A program made the position numbers and the translations under genes. Under the pieces are notes generated by a model. That model saw nothing but the letters and a program-made list of their open reading frames with translations. It made no database searches and was not told the origin of the DNA. Positions 1 through 12,515 of a DNA stretch of 64,000 nt are shown piece after piece (position 1 is the stretch's first letter; each line of letters begins with the position of its first letter). Source of the DNA: Harmonia axyridis (Eukaryota; Arthropoda; Insecta; Coleoptera; Coccinellidae). Location of the stretch: positions 9,240,501 to 9,304,500 of the forward strand of contig NC_059504.1 in the NCBI RefSeq assembly GCF_914767665.1, read 5' to 3'.

Positions 1-49
1 CCTTATCATTTCATCATTTTTTCTATTGATGTGACACTACACAATAAAA

Positions 50-138
50 CTGCTAAATATCAAGTGGCTTGATAAATAAATACTCGACTCAACTTGAGCC
101 AAGTAGCTTGAAAATCAAGCCAAGCCGTGAATCCCTAA
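50..138 (-). mobile_element. Partial MITE rich in CAAGCTACTT
   Basis: Several copies of an AAGTAGCTTG-like word in both orientations end in GTGAATCCCTAAT. The same terminus appears in reverse as ATTAGGGATTCACGG at 41969, where a longer copy lies. Only one end is present here, so this copy is truncated. The element type is inferred from the shared terminus; no transposase is visible. Confidence 0.5.
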
Positions 139-1832
139 TAAGGAATATTTCTATCTATGTGAGTCCTTACAAGCGATAATGCTCAGACGAGTTCAGAGAG
201 GATTGTGAACCAAACTCGTCTATTTGTGTACTCAGAAACGATCTTCCATATCTCGTGATCCAAAGAGCGCGCATTCAAGGTTAACGTTTACAGCAAGCGT
301 TATAGCGTATTGTTTTAACATTAACTCGGAATTTGCCTTCAAACTATTTGCAGTCTCCCATTTTCTCCGGGAATGGTTCGTTGATATTTTGAAATCCCAC
401 TTGAGCTTCGAGCTCTACTTCAGGAATATGTTGTTTTCGATACCTATGCCGACTGCCAGTTTGGATTAGATTCGTATATCTTATCGTTTGCTACAAGAAT
501 AACAAAAATATCATCCAGTTACATTCGTTTCAAGAGAAGTTCAAGAGAAAGGTTTCACGTTGTATAGTATATCTTCTGTCTGAAGATAAAACAAATTAAG
601 GTAGAATAGGTGCATGACCTTTAGATCCTTGAATGATTTTCAATTTTCTACATCAAATTAGCAGCTGTGTTGCCGAATTGATTTTTATTTATTCGTTTAA
701 ATAAGGCGAAGTTTATATCCACCTCGATTGCCTATTAGACGTTTATGGTAAAATGATATTAATTTTGTGCTGCAAATTTATATATCGTCGTATAATTACT
801 GACTTTGAAAGTAAATGGAGGAATAGATTTAATCGCACAATGTTTTTTTTCACATAAGCCATAGAATTTCGCCAAAAATCATAGTCGAAAGTAATAAAAA
901 CATCTGTCACACAACGAACTAAAACTAAGTAAAAATGAATTTCAATAATACCCCTATGGAACACACTAGTCTATGCGAATCATTAGAAAGTAATTAAGAA
1001 GTGATAGATGCAGCCGATGAGTGTAACCAAAAACGCCCCCGAAATGGAACGGGGATATTCAGCCAATAAGGAAAACCGAATCGAAACATTCTTGTTTCTA
1101 AGAAAATTTGCTGAATACCGAGGTTTATTTCAGAGTATTGTTAGCAATAATTTCATAAATTTCAGAGGAATTTCTGAAAACTTGGACAACCCTTGTATAA
1201 TTGAAATATTCTGACTTCCTCCAAGTGACTTGATATACTATACTTTTGCGTTGGATTGTACCAAAACCAGTCTAATTTGAAACGGATTGTTAACCTCCTC
1301 TCTCCGTTTGAAATCCAGCTTTTCCTGACGAGGGTAACGCGAATTTTTCATTGGAATTTCAACTGGAATGAATGGGTTCAGCGGATATTTCCGCCATGTC
1401 GAGGATAATAAATTGGTGGTGGGGGAATTAAATTAATTGAATAACCATCGAATTCAAGTAGGCCTGATTGAACCGAGAAGCGGAATAGAGTAGGTGCCAT
1501 GTGTCGGGAATGTGGTGGGAGGGATGGATGGTTATTTGTGTAATTGCGTTGTTATTTGATTCTATGATTTCAGATGACCGCCTAGATGAAAATAGTTTCA
1601 TACGTGCGTGAATTGAATCGATTGAAATACCTGAATGAAATGTGTACCATTTAGCCTGAAAAATTGTTTAATGTTGAATTAAAAAATTCCAAAATTTATG
1701 GAACGAATAAAAAGTTAGTTCGATGAAAAGAGTCTTTTGCAATAGTCACTTAGCTAAACAGATTTTTTGGGAAATTGGTTCTTTAATAGAACCACTTCAC
1801 AGTGAGGTATATAATCAGTTATAATATCACAA
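139..1832. other. No recognisable gene or element
   Basis: AT-rich sequence with frequent stops in all frames. The open frames at 224-469 and 1008-1214 carry no known motif and look like chance. Nothing here could be matched to the repeats found elsewhere in the window. Confidence 0.5.
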
Positions 1833-1970
1833 GAGCATAGACAATATTCGATTATACACCGATTCACGAGACGTAGTTCGCAAAACATCACGAGAGCGAA
1901 GCTCGAGTGGTGTTTCGCGAACTACGTCGAGTGAAGAGGTTCGTATAATCGAAATATATCGTCTATGCTC
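1833..1970. repeat. Imperfect palindrome (hairpin element 1)
   Basis: The left arm starts GAGCATAGAC and the right arm ends GTCTATGCTC. Between them CGATTATA pairs with TATAATCG, and GACGTAGTTCGC pairs with GCGAACTACGTC. The centre carries GAGCGAAGCTCGAG. The arms are about 60 bp with several mismatches. It has no coding capacity and resembles a short foldback element. Similar designs lie at 15758, 40424 and 54318. Confidence 0.7.
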
Positions 1971-4891
1971 AAGTATTCAAGTATTCGTTACGATTATATA
2001 ACGAATAATTTCAATAACTTTATCCAAAGCACTGCATAATTGATAATTCAATGACATTTCACTGAGCTCGACTATTTTTTTTTTTTTTTGGCGAACGTCC
2101 AAGAATGTTACTATGGAAATGAGCACAATATGGCGGTAGGCAAAACACCAAAACGATCATACCACGTTGTCAAGTAGTATATTCACTTATCAATACGCCG
2201 TAACTATGAGAAATTGATGGATTCTATTGATGAAACCTTCGATGAACGTCACTATTCAAATCAATTGACGTCCAAGTATTGATTCATCGATGGAAAAGTA
2301 CCTTGTCAAAATTTTTCAATTTCAGAACTCAAGTAAATGGAAAAATTCAAAATTAAAATAATACAGTAACTACAATATATGGCAGCAGTGTTTTCGAAAA
2401 CTGAACGGCTAAAAAATACTCCAAATATCTTTGTTTTCCTGTTATAATAGGATGTAAAAAAGCAGATCGAATGGAAAAACACCAAATGCCCTGCAGTTTT
2501 TTTGAGGATTAAAGAAGACAAACAAATGGACTAATGAATCTGAATAATCCCAGCCTATTTCATTCATTTTTGCCATCGCCTATGGATTCTACAAAATACT
2601 GGAACATAAAATTAATTTTAAGCTACACATTGAATCTTTCCTTTTTTTAAAGTTTCATTTATTTGAATCGATGTTTCACCAGATAGAAGAAAACAAAAAT
2701 TTTATGCAGAAAATTATTCATTATTTCCACTTTTTTCGAATACCTTTTCCACAAATCGTACCTGGCCTAAACAATAAAATTCAGTTGTATATTTTTCAGG
2801 TGAAGTTTCATGCCGAAAAAAGTTGGGAAAGTCGTTTCCATCAAATCCCACTAATTTAAAATGCTCGAACTCTTCGACCGTGAACTGAACCATTAAATTA
2901 ATTAATTTTTCGAAAAAAAGTCACGTTCTTCATTGGCAACCAACTCTTGAAGCCTGCCTGATAGCAGGAGGCAATGATAGAGAACTGTTTGAAGTATTCG
3001 ACCTCTGTTTCTTGTCGAGACATCTGATGTGGGTCCTATAGATTTCCCAAAACCGGGTGGAATTGGAAAGAACGTTAATACCATCTCAGACACGTATTGG
3101 CTGAAATAAATTGTTTCCAAGCCAAGATTTTGATAAGCCGGCCTACATCGGTTGAGAGTGTATTTTCTCTCCAGTTTAATTGTTTTTAAGGAAAGTAGGA
3201 ATGTCCGGATTTCGTTGTTTTCTTCTTTGCCAACTGTTGAATCGGAGAAGTAACATCGTTCGTTTATAATCTAGATAAAGATTAAATTTTTTCGTGTTCT
3301 TATTCTTCAACTAGAATTCATTTCTTTTTAAGAGCTCTTCTCCCTATCGATCACACTATCATTTCGTCATAACTTATTAAGTAAACAGTATTCTAATTCA
3401 CTGTAATAGAATAGCGAATCATTATAATTTCATTAATTATTCTTTCTGTTTGATGGATCTTCGATCATGGAAAATTTTTTCCTTGAAATTTTTGACGTTA
3501 TTCTGGAACACACTTTACTCTGGTGATCTTAGTCAATACTCTAGTCGACAGTATGAAAAAGTTACCATATTTATCAGTGGATTAGACTTACGAGAACAAT
3601 CTATATTTATTTGACAAAGAAATATGTTACTTGCAGAAAAAACTCCAGAAACCGATTTAAGAAAAATTTCCAAAAAAATGAGAACAAAACTTCAAAATGA
3701 AATATGAAATATGCGTAGATCGAACTCCCTGTATATACGAAAATTAACTATCACTAATCCCCAATATAGAATGAATATTCGATGGGGAACTGAGATTTCA
3801 TTCGAATATTCAGTTATTCATATTGAGTTCTATCCTAAATTTCAACTAGATCCTCCAATATAAGGAGCTTTTAGTCCCTTCGAAATATAAGACCATTATT
3901 CTCGGATATTCCTTGTAAAACACCGTCGTAAATTTGAGTCCTGGTTGAATAAAAATGAGCTTCATTCTTGGAGCAGGTATGTGAGGGTATGAATCACTTA
4001 TTCATATGGAAATATCGGTTTTTAAGAAGTTATGGGTGGTGATAAAGTTTATATGAAATTTGTTTAGAACTAATTTGATATCTTTGCGGTATCATTGGAA
4101 AAGTGAATATTTGATATCAATTTCTGGAGATTATTATGCAGGTAGGAAGGTATTATCATGACAATAGTTCTTCAAAAAATAATCGTACAACTTATTTTTT
4201 TCAGATGAATAATATTATAAACTGAAATTCTGATCTCAAAAACTTTTATTTAGAATTTTAAAGTTACAATAATGTTTATTCATAATGTTTGACTGAATAT
4301 CATATCAATACATATTTTCATTTAATGATAGTATGCCGCAGGTACAATATAATATTTCACAATGATTTTATTGTCATAAATTCAGCTTCCAAAGCACCAA
4401 ATAAAGAAATGGGTGGCACTGCAGCTATGCAAATTATTTGGATTCGATATTTTAAATTATTTTTTATTAGGAGTCACTACCTTGTTTTGTTGCAAAGTTT
4501 CTAAAGTATTTGCTTTAAAGTTAAACTGGTTGCTTAGAGATGTGAAGCACATGTTCCAGCTTGTTTTTTCTGTGTTCTTTCAAATGTGCAAATGAATAAA
4601 TGGAATAGATTCATAAAACAATCTCGGTAATAAAAACAGTCAGAGCCTGTATACTTTGAGATGAGTTTTCCCCATTTATTACATTAAAAACTGAGTTAAA
4701 AGCAATGTATCTGATTTCAAATTAGCCTGCAGAAGCAGTTGTTAATATAATTAGAGTCGGTTTTTTAGCAACTTCTGCTTGGCTTCTGATATGTTCGTTT
4801 TAGACTCTATGAACTCACCTTATTCGCCCATTAGCGTTTTTAACTGCAGACCGTTTTTTTCTCATCAAATTGATAAGTCTCCGTTAATGAG
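1971..4891. other. No recognisable gene or element
   Basis: AT-rich sequence with only short frames and no known domain. It contains a T-rich tract near 2077 and local self-complementary words such as those around 3765-3835. Nothing supports a gene. Confidence 0.5.
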
Positions 4892-5235
4892 TATTTAAAT
4901 CTAAATTTCGCTAGCTCGGCTCCTATCTCCTCACTTCATTTTATAATTATTCGAAGTTGAGCTTAAGCCTGCTAGTTACTTGGGCCTATAGATAATCACA
5001 TAATGTTATTAGGGCCCTAAGCTACCCCTAGCTAGAAGTAATAATTCCAGAGGAAACTTCAGATTTATCAGAGGAATTTGCATTAATTTTGCACCAATTA
5101 CCTGAAATATCCTTCAGAAATCATCGGTGGACCTGAATAATTTCGAATTTATCAAGCTACCATTGCCGAGGGTCCTTTGGAATTGGAAGTGTAGCTCGTA
5201 ATTGCTTGGAACCTACAAAAATGACATAATATACT
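4892..5235. repeat. 340-bp dispersed repeat, copy A
   Basis: This stretch matches 17553-17898 nearly base for base, including TAGGGCCCTAAGCTACCCC and GCCGAGGGTCCTTTGGAATT. In both places it runs directly into the terminal inverted repeat of a Tc1-like element, so the repeat and the Tc1 end were copied together, or the repeat is part of that element. It has no coding frame. Its left edge is not marked by an inverted repeat that I can see. Confidence 0.75.
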
Positions 5236-5392
5236 AACTGACAAAGAAACTGCAACACCCAGAAGGAGCTGTTCTAATTTTTATTTTTTTTTGGTACAGC
5301 ATAGATATTATATATAGCAAGGAGTTAATGATGGATTTTGAAGGAAGAAACGAAGGGTTCACAATTTTTTTTAATGAATTTGTTAGTTATGT
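5236..5392 (-). mobile_element. Tc1-like element, terminal fragment A
   Basis: It begins ACTGACAAAGAAACTGCAAC, a Tc1-type terminal repeat, and follows the same course as the longer remnant at 17899 up to the untranslated tail. It then switches abruptly to a different dispersed repeat at about 5393. No transposase codons remain. Confidence 0.65.
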
Positions 5393-5496
5393 ATGATGCC
5401 CCGTTACATTTCCTCTGCTAATACTGAGATTCATCGACACATAGGCTTGATTGTTTGAAATTAATATTTAGTATTGCTCTTTCTCAAAAGAATATA
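5393..5496 (-). repeat. Dispersed repeat D, fragment interrupted by a MITE
   Basis: It matches 62210-62315: GATGCC, then TCTGCTAA, and finally TCTCAAAAGAATATA. At 62300 that last word continues into TACATATATA. Here it is cut by the foldback MITE beginning at 5497. The 62 kb copy therefore acts as a related unoccupied site. Confidence 0.6.
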
Positions 5497-6170
5497 CAGG
5501 GTGTCCATTTGAAAACGAAACAGACGAGATTACAGACGAAATAAAGTTTTTCGATAGAAATGCTCGGACAGGTCGATTTCTGTTTCGAGGGGGACAACTT
5601 GAGATGAAGGTTACGGACGCATAGCGATTCAACCCTTGCTGCTACAACACCCCCACCCCCAATTTTTGAATAGGGAAGATGGGGTGAGTGATACCTCAAT
5701 TTAAAGGTATTTTTATACTGATTTCAGCACAGTAATTGTTTTTTCATTTTATGCATTAGTTCTCGAAATATTCATGCGTTAGTTAGTTAGGAAGGAAGCC
5801 ACAGTCATGGTTGTTTTGAAGCTCAAAATGTCGATTTTTCACAAAACACTACAAGTGCCATGAAAACACCACTTCATTTTCAAATACTTAGTTGAGAATA
5901 TTTCGAAAACTAATGCATAAAATGAAAAAACAATTACTGTGCTGAAATCAGTATAAAAATACCTTTCAAATGAGGTATCACTCACCCCATCTTCCCTATT
6001 CAAAATTTGGGGGTGAGGGTTGTAGTAGCAAGGGTTGATGCGCTATGCGTCCGTAACCTACATCTTAAGTTGTCCCCCTCGAAACAGAAATCGACCTGTC
6101 CGAGCATTTCTATCGAAAAACTTTATTTCGTCTGTAATCTCGTCTGTTTCGTTTTCAAATGGCCACCCTG
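5497..6170. mobile_element. Foldback MITE with about 280-bp inverted arms
   Basis: The left end is CAGGGTGTCCATTTGAAAAC and the right end is its near-complement, GTTTTCAAATGGCCACCCTG. The arms run inward to about 5780 and from about 5895, leaving a spacer of about 110 bp. TA stands on both sides (5495-5496 and 6171-6172), as expected of Tc1/mariner-type insertion. The open frames inside, one on each arm, are mirror images of each other and not genes. There is no transposase, so it must be mobilised in trans. It sits inside dispersed repeat D and next to a (TA)n tract. Confidence 0.85.

Positions 6171-6224
<54 letters not shown>
6171..6224. repeat. (TA)n microsatellite
   Basis: About 25 uninterrupted TA units follow TATG directly at the right edge of the foldback MITE. 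The tract probably grew from the TA-rich insertion site. Confidence 0.95.
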
Positions 6225-6228
<4 letters not shown>

Positions 6229-7289
6229 TGGATTTCTGTTCGTACGGTTGGCGATTTCTGGAAATGACAACCCCGCCTTGCTTAGACCAATAATTCGACC
6301 TTCAAATTCACTAGTTGGCGATAAATTCCGCGTACACGTGCTCTAGGCATTTTAACAACAACTAAACATCGACTTTGGATCTCCTCGAACAACTGGTTGG
6401 TTGTGAAATTTAAATAAGTTGCAAAAAACGATTACATTATTTAAGTAACAAAAATTGTTCACATGAAAAAACCTTCAAGATTTTTTGCTCTGAATTCAAT
6501 AATTTACTCCTTGCTGTGCTATCTATGGGTCACAAAAAAAAATTTTGAAATTTAAACAGCTCCCTCTGGGTGGTGCAGTTACTCTGTCGGTTAGTATATT
6601 CGCATGTACACAAAATAAAATCAAATTGACAAATAAACCAATACAATCGAGTATATTGCATGGTTTGAATAATAATTAATCGTTTAATCGTGAAGTAGAA
6701 ATATCGCTGAATATTCATCGAAACGATGGGAATTCATTTTGAATCGCTATCAATTCTTTGTCATCGCTTCATTTGGAATAACAGCGAACGAGTGTGCCAA
6801 AATTTTCAAGTATTGAAATTCAGAGAATGCTCGTTCAAATTATCATTGTACAGATTCGTGATGAAACTGAATTAGATTGGAATTAATATATACATTGGTA
6901 CTTGGAAAAATTTTATGGATTTATCAGTATGTTATTCATTGGGTCAGATATGTGAAATTATTTCGACATAATTTTGAATCTGTACAATGATAACTCATTC
7001 CTGAAATTATTCAAAAATTATATATTTATTTCAGTGAAATAATACAATTTTTGTTTTCATTTCAGGTCAGTACTCTTTGGAATATTTGTGTCTGTATTGG
7101 TAAGTAGAATTTCATAGATCTAAACGTGATTATTTTTCATCATCAGTTGAGGGAAATTCATTTTGAATACTCTGTCATTGAGTGTGTCATTATACTTGCA
7201 TTGTTTTGAGATTACATATATCTCAAGTACGACAGACTAGAAACTAGAAAATCTTTCAGAATGGTCGAAATTTAGAATACAGGCATCAG
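6225..7289. other. No gene recognised; one candidate 34-nt exon
   Basis: Mostly AT-rich sequence without known repeats. At 7066-7099 a 34-nt segment is framed by a strong acceptor (TTTTCATTTCAG) and a consensus donor (GTAAGT). It could be a small plus-strand exon of a gene whose other exons are not identified. This rests only on splice-site quality. Confidence 0.3.
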
Positions 7290-7863
7290 AATAGATAGAG
7301 GGAGCATATGTATTTTCCTAGAGCAAATTTTATCCCCAACATGAAGTATCAAATTTGTCATGAAGTGCGCGGTAATAAAAACATATCAATGATACAATAT
7401 TCCTCTCAATTCGCGAGTTTCTCCACGAAACACGCACTTCTTATGTCCAATAGTGAATCAACATTTAATATTAACTCAAAATATATTGAAATAAATACCT
7501 AAATATATCGGAAATTCAGAAAACTAACTTCAAGCGCGCCAAACGACGTGAAACAACCGATGACACTAGGAGAGCAAAAATTGCAAAACCTTGGATTTCA
7601 GCAGGTAGATACTTAACATAATAAATATTCTGCTTATTATAAATTCGACAATTAGGAAAATTATCGGCTTCCAAATATTCAAATTTGCATATTCAATCGG
7701 GAGTCACTCAAATAAATATATTTCATTCAATATAATATACATTTATAAGGATATAGTAAAATTGTGGATTTGAAAATATATCACAATCCGACAACGTAAT
7801 CTAACCATGTTGGGGACATATGAGAATTGCGTATACTCCCTCTATCTATGTTTATTACTCTAT
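7290..7863 (-). mobile_element. P-like MITE, copy 1
   Basis: About 575 bp. The right end, CTATCTATGTTTATTACTC, is the inverse of the TAGATAGAGGGAG found at the left. CCCCAACATG and CATGTTGGGGAC form subterminal inverted repeats. The same sequence occurs at 14357, 29829 and 56371. The left terminus is shortened here. The minus strand holds a remnant frame with the KKCVLCGE-like stretch described for copy 2, here broken. Confidence 0.8.
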
Positions 7864-8264
7864 GTAACCAGCAGTGATTGCAAAATCGTTTTTTTGGAAG
7901 ACTCCTAAACAAGAACAAATAATTATCTCAAATGTAACAAAATATAATAATACGATAATTTTTCCGTCGCACAGTTGAAATATGTATATGTAAAAATCAT
8001 TCTTTATAATATTTTGTATTTTTTTAATTATATTCAGTTTGAATAAGTTTATTATTTTGAATATTACACTATTCACTATTTGGCTCGACAAAACCTTAGT
8101 AAAAACGTTGATTTTACGAGATATTGAAAATATAGAGTGAAATAGAGAATCATTCGAATTTCCCTACACATTTTTGCATAATGAGCTAGATAATCCGATT
8201 CGGTACTCGATACGAAGCGGATGTGAGTTTCCGAATTCACCATCAAATCAGTCCTCCGGTTCGC
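7864..8264. other. No recognisable gene or element
   Basis: AT-rich sequence with two minus-strand frames of 63 and 78 codons that show no motif. It leads into the GC-rich block at 8265. Confidence 0.4.
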
Positions 8265-8800
8265 CAATTTTTTTTTCCCGGTTGCCCCTATTCGACGCTT
8301 CGTTTCAAACCCCCGTGTCGTCGTCGCCAGCCTAAATCGAATACGGATACCACAGCGTTTAAACTACACCATTCCGGTTGATTGTGTGCGGCCCCAACAT
8401 TGAATCACAATCAACAAAGTGAGGTAACATTTTCTCTCACCTTGATCCCGCATCCGTCAGCCGACACGTCCCCTCTAGCCAGCGAGGATCGAGGCCCGCG
8501 CCATCGTACGCTCTCGTGGCGGGTCGAGCGCTGCTGTCAGGACTCCGCGACCAGTTTCGCTCCCGCTGCGCTAGAACACATACCCCGAGTGTTTCAGCGC
8601 CTAGAAGCGCGGTCCGTGTGTCTTCCGTGGGGCATGTAAACAGTCGATCGCCGGTCTACACGTTTGCGGTGTGAATTCTCGCCGTACGTTCTCTGTGGTG
8701 CTTTGTAAATATTGCCGTGGGAGGTTGTGAATTTGTGGGATTTACGCGGTTTCGGATATATTGTTTTAGGATGTGGTTTCGTGATTGATTTGGTTGAGGT
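8265..8800 (+). promoter_or_regulatory. CpG-rich block, candidate promoter and 5' exon
   Basis: Base composition changes sharply from AT-rich flanks to a C/G-rich stretch full of CpG (8280-8640), followed by a G/T-rich stretch to about 8800. This profile is typical of promoters and untranslated first exons of insect genes with long introns. An 85-codon plus frame at 8382-8639 shows no recognised domain and is more likely untranslated. The strand is a guess from the G/T-rich downstream part. It could instead be an unrecognised old element. Confidence 0.4.
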
Positions 8801-11026
8801 ATTTCGGTTTGAATTCGAATGAAGGATGTTTTGTTGTTAGAGAAATGTTGTAATGAATTCGGTCAGTGTAGGCATTCGAAATATGCATATTTTTAATATG
8901 TATCTATATATTTACGATTATATTGGGATGAGGGGCGTGTTATATGTACTTGTGAATGTATTAGCGTACATTGAATATCATAGACTGTGCATTCACATTC
9001 TCAGATGAAATATAATTCAAGAGGTTGCTCCACTGACCAACACGGAAATGTTCAGTTTAAAACTTATGAAATTGAGAAAGGATTATTAACAGAATATTCA
9101 TGTCCTCTGCGTATAGATTCTGACAACACATCTTTCAGGCAATTTCAGTGACAGTACGTGCCAAAGTTCAACAAACCCCTGTCTAACTTATTTGAATATT
9201 CCCTGAACAAGATGATACCTATTTGTTATTGATCATTATATTCTGGAAATTCCATTAGTTTTCACTTCAACAAATACGAACTTTTCCAGTTATAGTATTC
9301 CATTCCAAGAAATGAGAAATCTTCACTGAGTTTTATGAAGAAAATTATTTTCTTTTTATATCGGGATTTTATTGCGAACTTCGAAATGGTTCTTATTGGT
9401 GTCTGAAGGATTCTGTATTTTCATGACCCTGAATTTTTGAATAATCATTCAAGCCAATATTAGTCTCAGAAATTTCACAAAAATTTAAAAACATAATTTT
9501 TCTGTGGAAAACTAAAGGAACTGGAAGAGTCAAATTGAGAACTATGCAAAGCGTCAAAATCAGGGGAAATGACAGCAGCTCAACAAAGTTTATATTCCAT
9601 TTTCTGTTGAACGATTTGGCCTATTTCAGCTATTTTTCATCTTTAGCGTATAGCCCTATTCATTGATATTATGAATCGCTCTTCATCAGTATCACTATTC
9701 TGAAGTTGATTTTAGTTTTCCTTGTTTCGTTGAAATACTCATTTCATAGAACATTGTTCATTAGATGTATAAAGTCATTAATAATTTCAATGAACAGTAC
9801 TACATCATTAATTCAAAATACGAACGATATAATAATGATACAATGATAAACATTTCATCGTTTTAATGGAAGTCTTTCATTGATTCAATAAGAACAATTC
9901 ATTAACATGAACAACTTTTCTGTTCATCGATTGAAAAGTGATTATCAATTTTTTCTATGAATTACACTTTTGCTTCAGTGTATCAATTGAAACTAACTTT
10001 AAGCACTTTGAGATTGAAAAATTTCTCGATCATCCACGGTACCAAATTGAGTGCTGTCATTTCTCCCAAAATAAGTTGTCAATAAATAGGCGGATGAAAT
10101 GTTCGGAAAAGATGAGGCTATATATGAATGTTCGTAACAATCTCATCCTCCAGACGATGTATCAGGCTGAATAAACACCTTATTTTTCATTTTCATTTTG
10201 TCCACGCCCGTATTTGAAAAAAAAAGAAATGAACGAGGGCGGCATCTGAACAGTAATATTCCTGAGGAATCAAGCTATAATTGAAAAAAAAATGTTTGCT
10301 GAAATCAGCCAAAGGATTCACGAGATAATGAAACAGAAACTACGTTGACATTTTATCCAATCCTTGTGTGTATATTGTATACATTCGATTCAAATTATTT
10401 CACGTGATTAATAGATTTCAATCACAAAATTTGTTCGGCTAATAGCATTAGAAAAATTATGTAAGCTTCAATAACCCCATCAGGCACGTAAATATCAGAG
10501 AATAAATCACAAAGTATCCAGAGATTCCAATGTTGTATTGAGTTCTATAGATTTCTTCTTCAATCACCGTTTTCCAACCATCATTAAATATATTCATTCC
10601 ATTTGATCCATTGACTATCTGTAATATCAATATCAATCGACGTATTCCTTACTCAGCTTTTTTTCATCCAAGTGATATTCGTAATTGCCTGACTCCCCAG
10701 CAATCTCCAATTAGATAACTTCTCCCAATACTTTCATCAAAAAATGTTGCCACAAAATTGCTCATTAGTGCGCTAGAAGTAGGTCACGCAATAAGACCAA
10801 TCCATTAATTTTTTCTTCTTTTACCTGTATACCGTCCATGTGCGTGGTATGGTTCCCTGTAAACATACTATAGGTTGTAATTTGAGAGATATTCATCTCA
10901 AAATTGGCACTTATATGCAGTACTACTGTCTCCTGATTTTTTTGAAAGATGCAGATTTCCTCCGTAACGTAAATGAATTGTTGTTTTTTTTTGCTATGAA
11001 GCAACTAGCTTTATTTTGATTATTAT
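8801..11026. other. No recognisable gene or element
   Basis: AT-rich, with only short frames and homopolymer runs. I found no copy of the repeats listed elsewhere. Confidence 0.5.
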
Positions 11027-11246
11027 GTGTACAACCTTGCTTCTGTTGTTTTTCAATAAATGACTGTAGCGGTGAGTGGTAATCGAACTGAATAGATCGT
11101 AGATGTCATACAATAAGCTTAGGTATCTGTAAACATAACACCATCGAAATATCAGTTGATTTGAGCCTGTATTAAGAAGCTCGATTAAACATGTCAGCTA
11201 ACGAGTCAAATTCTCGTCATTTGCGGGAAGTTTCAATTTTCTGTTT

Positions 11247-11272
11247 TAATAATAATAATAATAATAATAATA
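11247..11272 (-). repeat. (AAT)n tail of the LINE
   Basis: About eight AAT units stand exactly at the 3' end of the minus-strand LINE, after the AATAAACTTATT of its tail. A trinucleotide tail instead of poly(A) is common in CR1- and Jockey-related insect elements. Confidence 0.85.
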
Positions 11273-12515
11273 AGTTTATTCATCCATTAAGACACCATAC
11301 AAAAGGTATATAGGATAAGTCAACATGAAAAAAAAAATTAATAAATTTACATAGAAGCTTAAATCTAAGACAAAATATCAGCACAATATTCCCCAACTGA
11401 ATAATAACATTTTTTCAACAAAATTTCCTTTACTTCAAGTTTGAATTTACGTAAGTCCAATGATTTCACAGAAGATGGTAAGTGATTGAATAACTTAATG
11501 CTCTGATAAAGTGGAGAGCATTCAAATTTGTGAGTTCGGTGCTTAGGCACTAAAAGAATCTGTGAATTCCTGGTCTTGTATTCATGGTTGCTGGATAGTC
11601 TTGTCCAGTTTCTTTCATTTTCTTTTGCATACACAAGACATTTCAAAATATAAATGCAAGGTAAGGGCAATAACCTATTCGCATTAAATACTGGCCGACA
11701 ACTTGTTCGAGGACTCAAATTAAATATTGTTCTTATTATTCTTTTCTGTGCGATGAAGATTCTTGAGATATCCAAACAGCTCCCCCACAGAATAATATTG
11801 TAAGTTAAATGGCAATAAACCAGGCTATAATAAATGTCTAATAGTGAACCAACAGGAAGTACATTTTTAACTCTTAATATTGCAAAAAAAGTGGTGTTTA
11901 GTTTTTTGCAGAGATAATCAACATGGGTAGTCCAGCTTAGATTTCGGTCTATATAGACACCCAGGAATTTGGTACATTCACTTGGAACAATGATGTCCTC
12001 CACATAACGAATTCTCAAATTACCCCTCTCGAAATTTTTCAGGCCGAAGTAAACACATACCGTCTTATCTACATTCAACATCAACCTATTCGAGTGACAC
12101 CAATTCACAAATTGTGTTACAAGGGTCTCACAAGCTACTTGTAATTCCCCACAGCTCCGGGCCGAAATGACAACCGAAGTGTCATCCGCAAACAGTGTCA
12201 GCAACAGGCACGTTAAATGATGAGGCAAGTCATTAATAAATAATAGAAACATTAACGGTCCCAGTACGGAACCCTGGGGAACGCCAAGATCTACACCATA
12301 CTCTTCCGAAAAATGATCATTCACTCTAACCGACATGGTTCTCTCGTCGAGAAAACTTCTAAGCCATTCCAAAAATATCCCCCTGAATCCTAAACTATAA
12401 CATTTGTCTAGAATGAACTGGAAGGAAAGTGTGTCGAAAGCACAGGAGAGATCAAAAAACAAACCCGCTACACAAAAGTTGCTATCCAGACACTCGTAAA
12501 CAGATTCTACAAACG
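11251..12515 (-). mobile_element. 5'-truncated non-LTR retrotransposon (LINE)
   Basis: About 1.26 kb holding the C-terminal half of a reverse transcriptase, a short 3' UTR and an (AAT)n tail. The 5' end stops abruptly inside the RT domain, as in typical abortive reverse transcription. The target was the mariner at 11027: mariner sequence flanks both sides, and an AAT is shared by both junctions. The target duplication is therefore at most about 3 bp and is ambiguous because of the tail. Confidence 0.9.
11365..12515 (-). CDS. Reverse transcriptase, C-terminal part (LINE ORF2)
   Basis: An open frame of about 383 codons that ends at a natural stop. It shows RT motifs in order: GLFFDLSCAFDTL with the first catalytic Asp, GVPQGSVLGPLMFLLFINDL, LFADDTSVV with the catalytic DD pair, RLMLNVDKT, and FLGVYIDRNLSW in the thumb. 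The C-terminal region has SCRP, KTRNSQILLVPKH and FNHLPSSVKS blocks and no RNase H. This fits the CR1/Jockey group; the clade is not settled. The open frame extends past 12515 to a methionine at 12564, but that part is antisense mariner sequence, not retrotransposon. The N-terminal endonuclease and the first RT motifs are absent. The intact frame suggests a fairly recent insertion. Confidence 0.9.

Noticed and set aside
5484..6225. Two similar proteins on opposite strands (SPSKQKSTCPSISIEKLYF in both)
   Set aside because: They are mirror images from the two inverted arms of one MITE. Inverted repeats explain the similarity.
6058..6346. Open frames with (YI)n tails near the microsatellite
   Set aside because: They are translations of the foldback arm and of the (TA)n tract in several frames, not a protein.
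7308..7502. A frame that recurs at 29938, 30002 and 56371 and might be a conserved small protein
   Set aside because: It is the antisense of a MITE repeated in the window, and the frame is not kept open in all copies.
11247..11272. CRISPR-like or regulatory meaning of the AAT array
   Set aside because: It sits exactly at the 3' end of a LINE and is its microsatellite tail.
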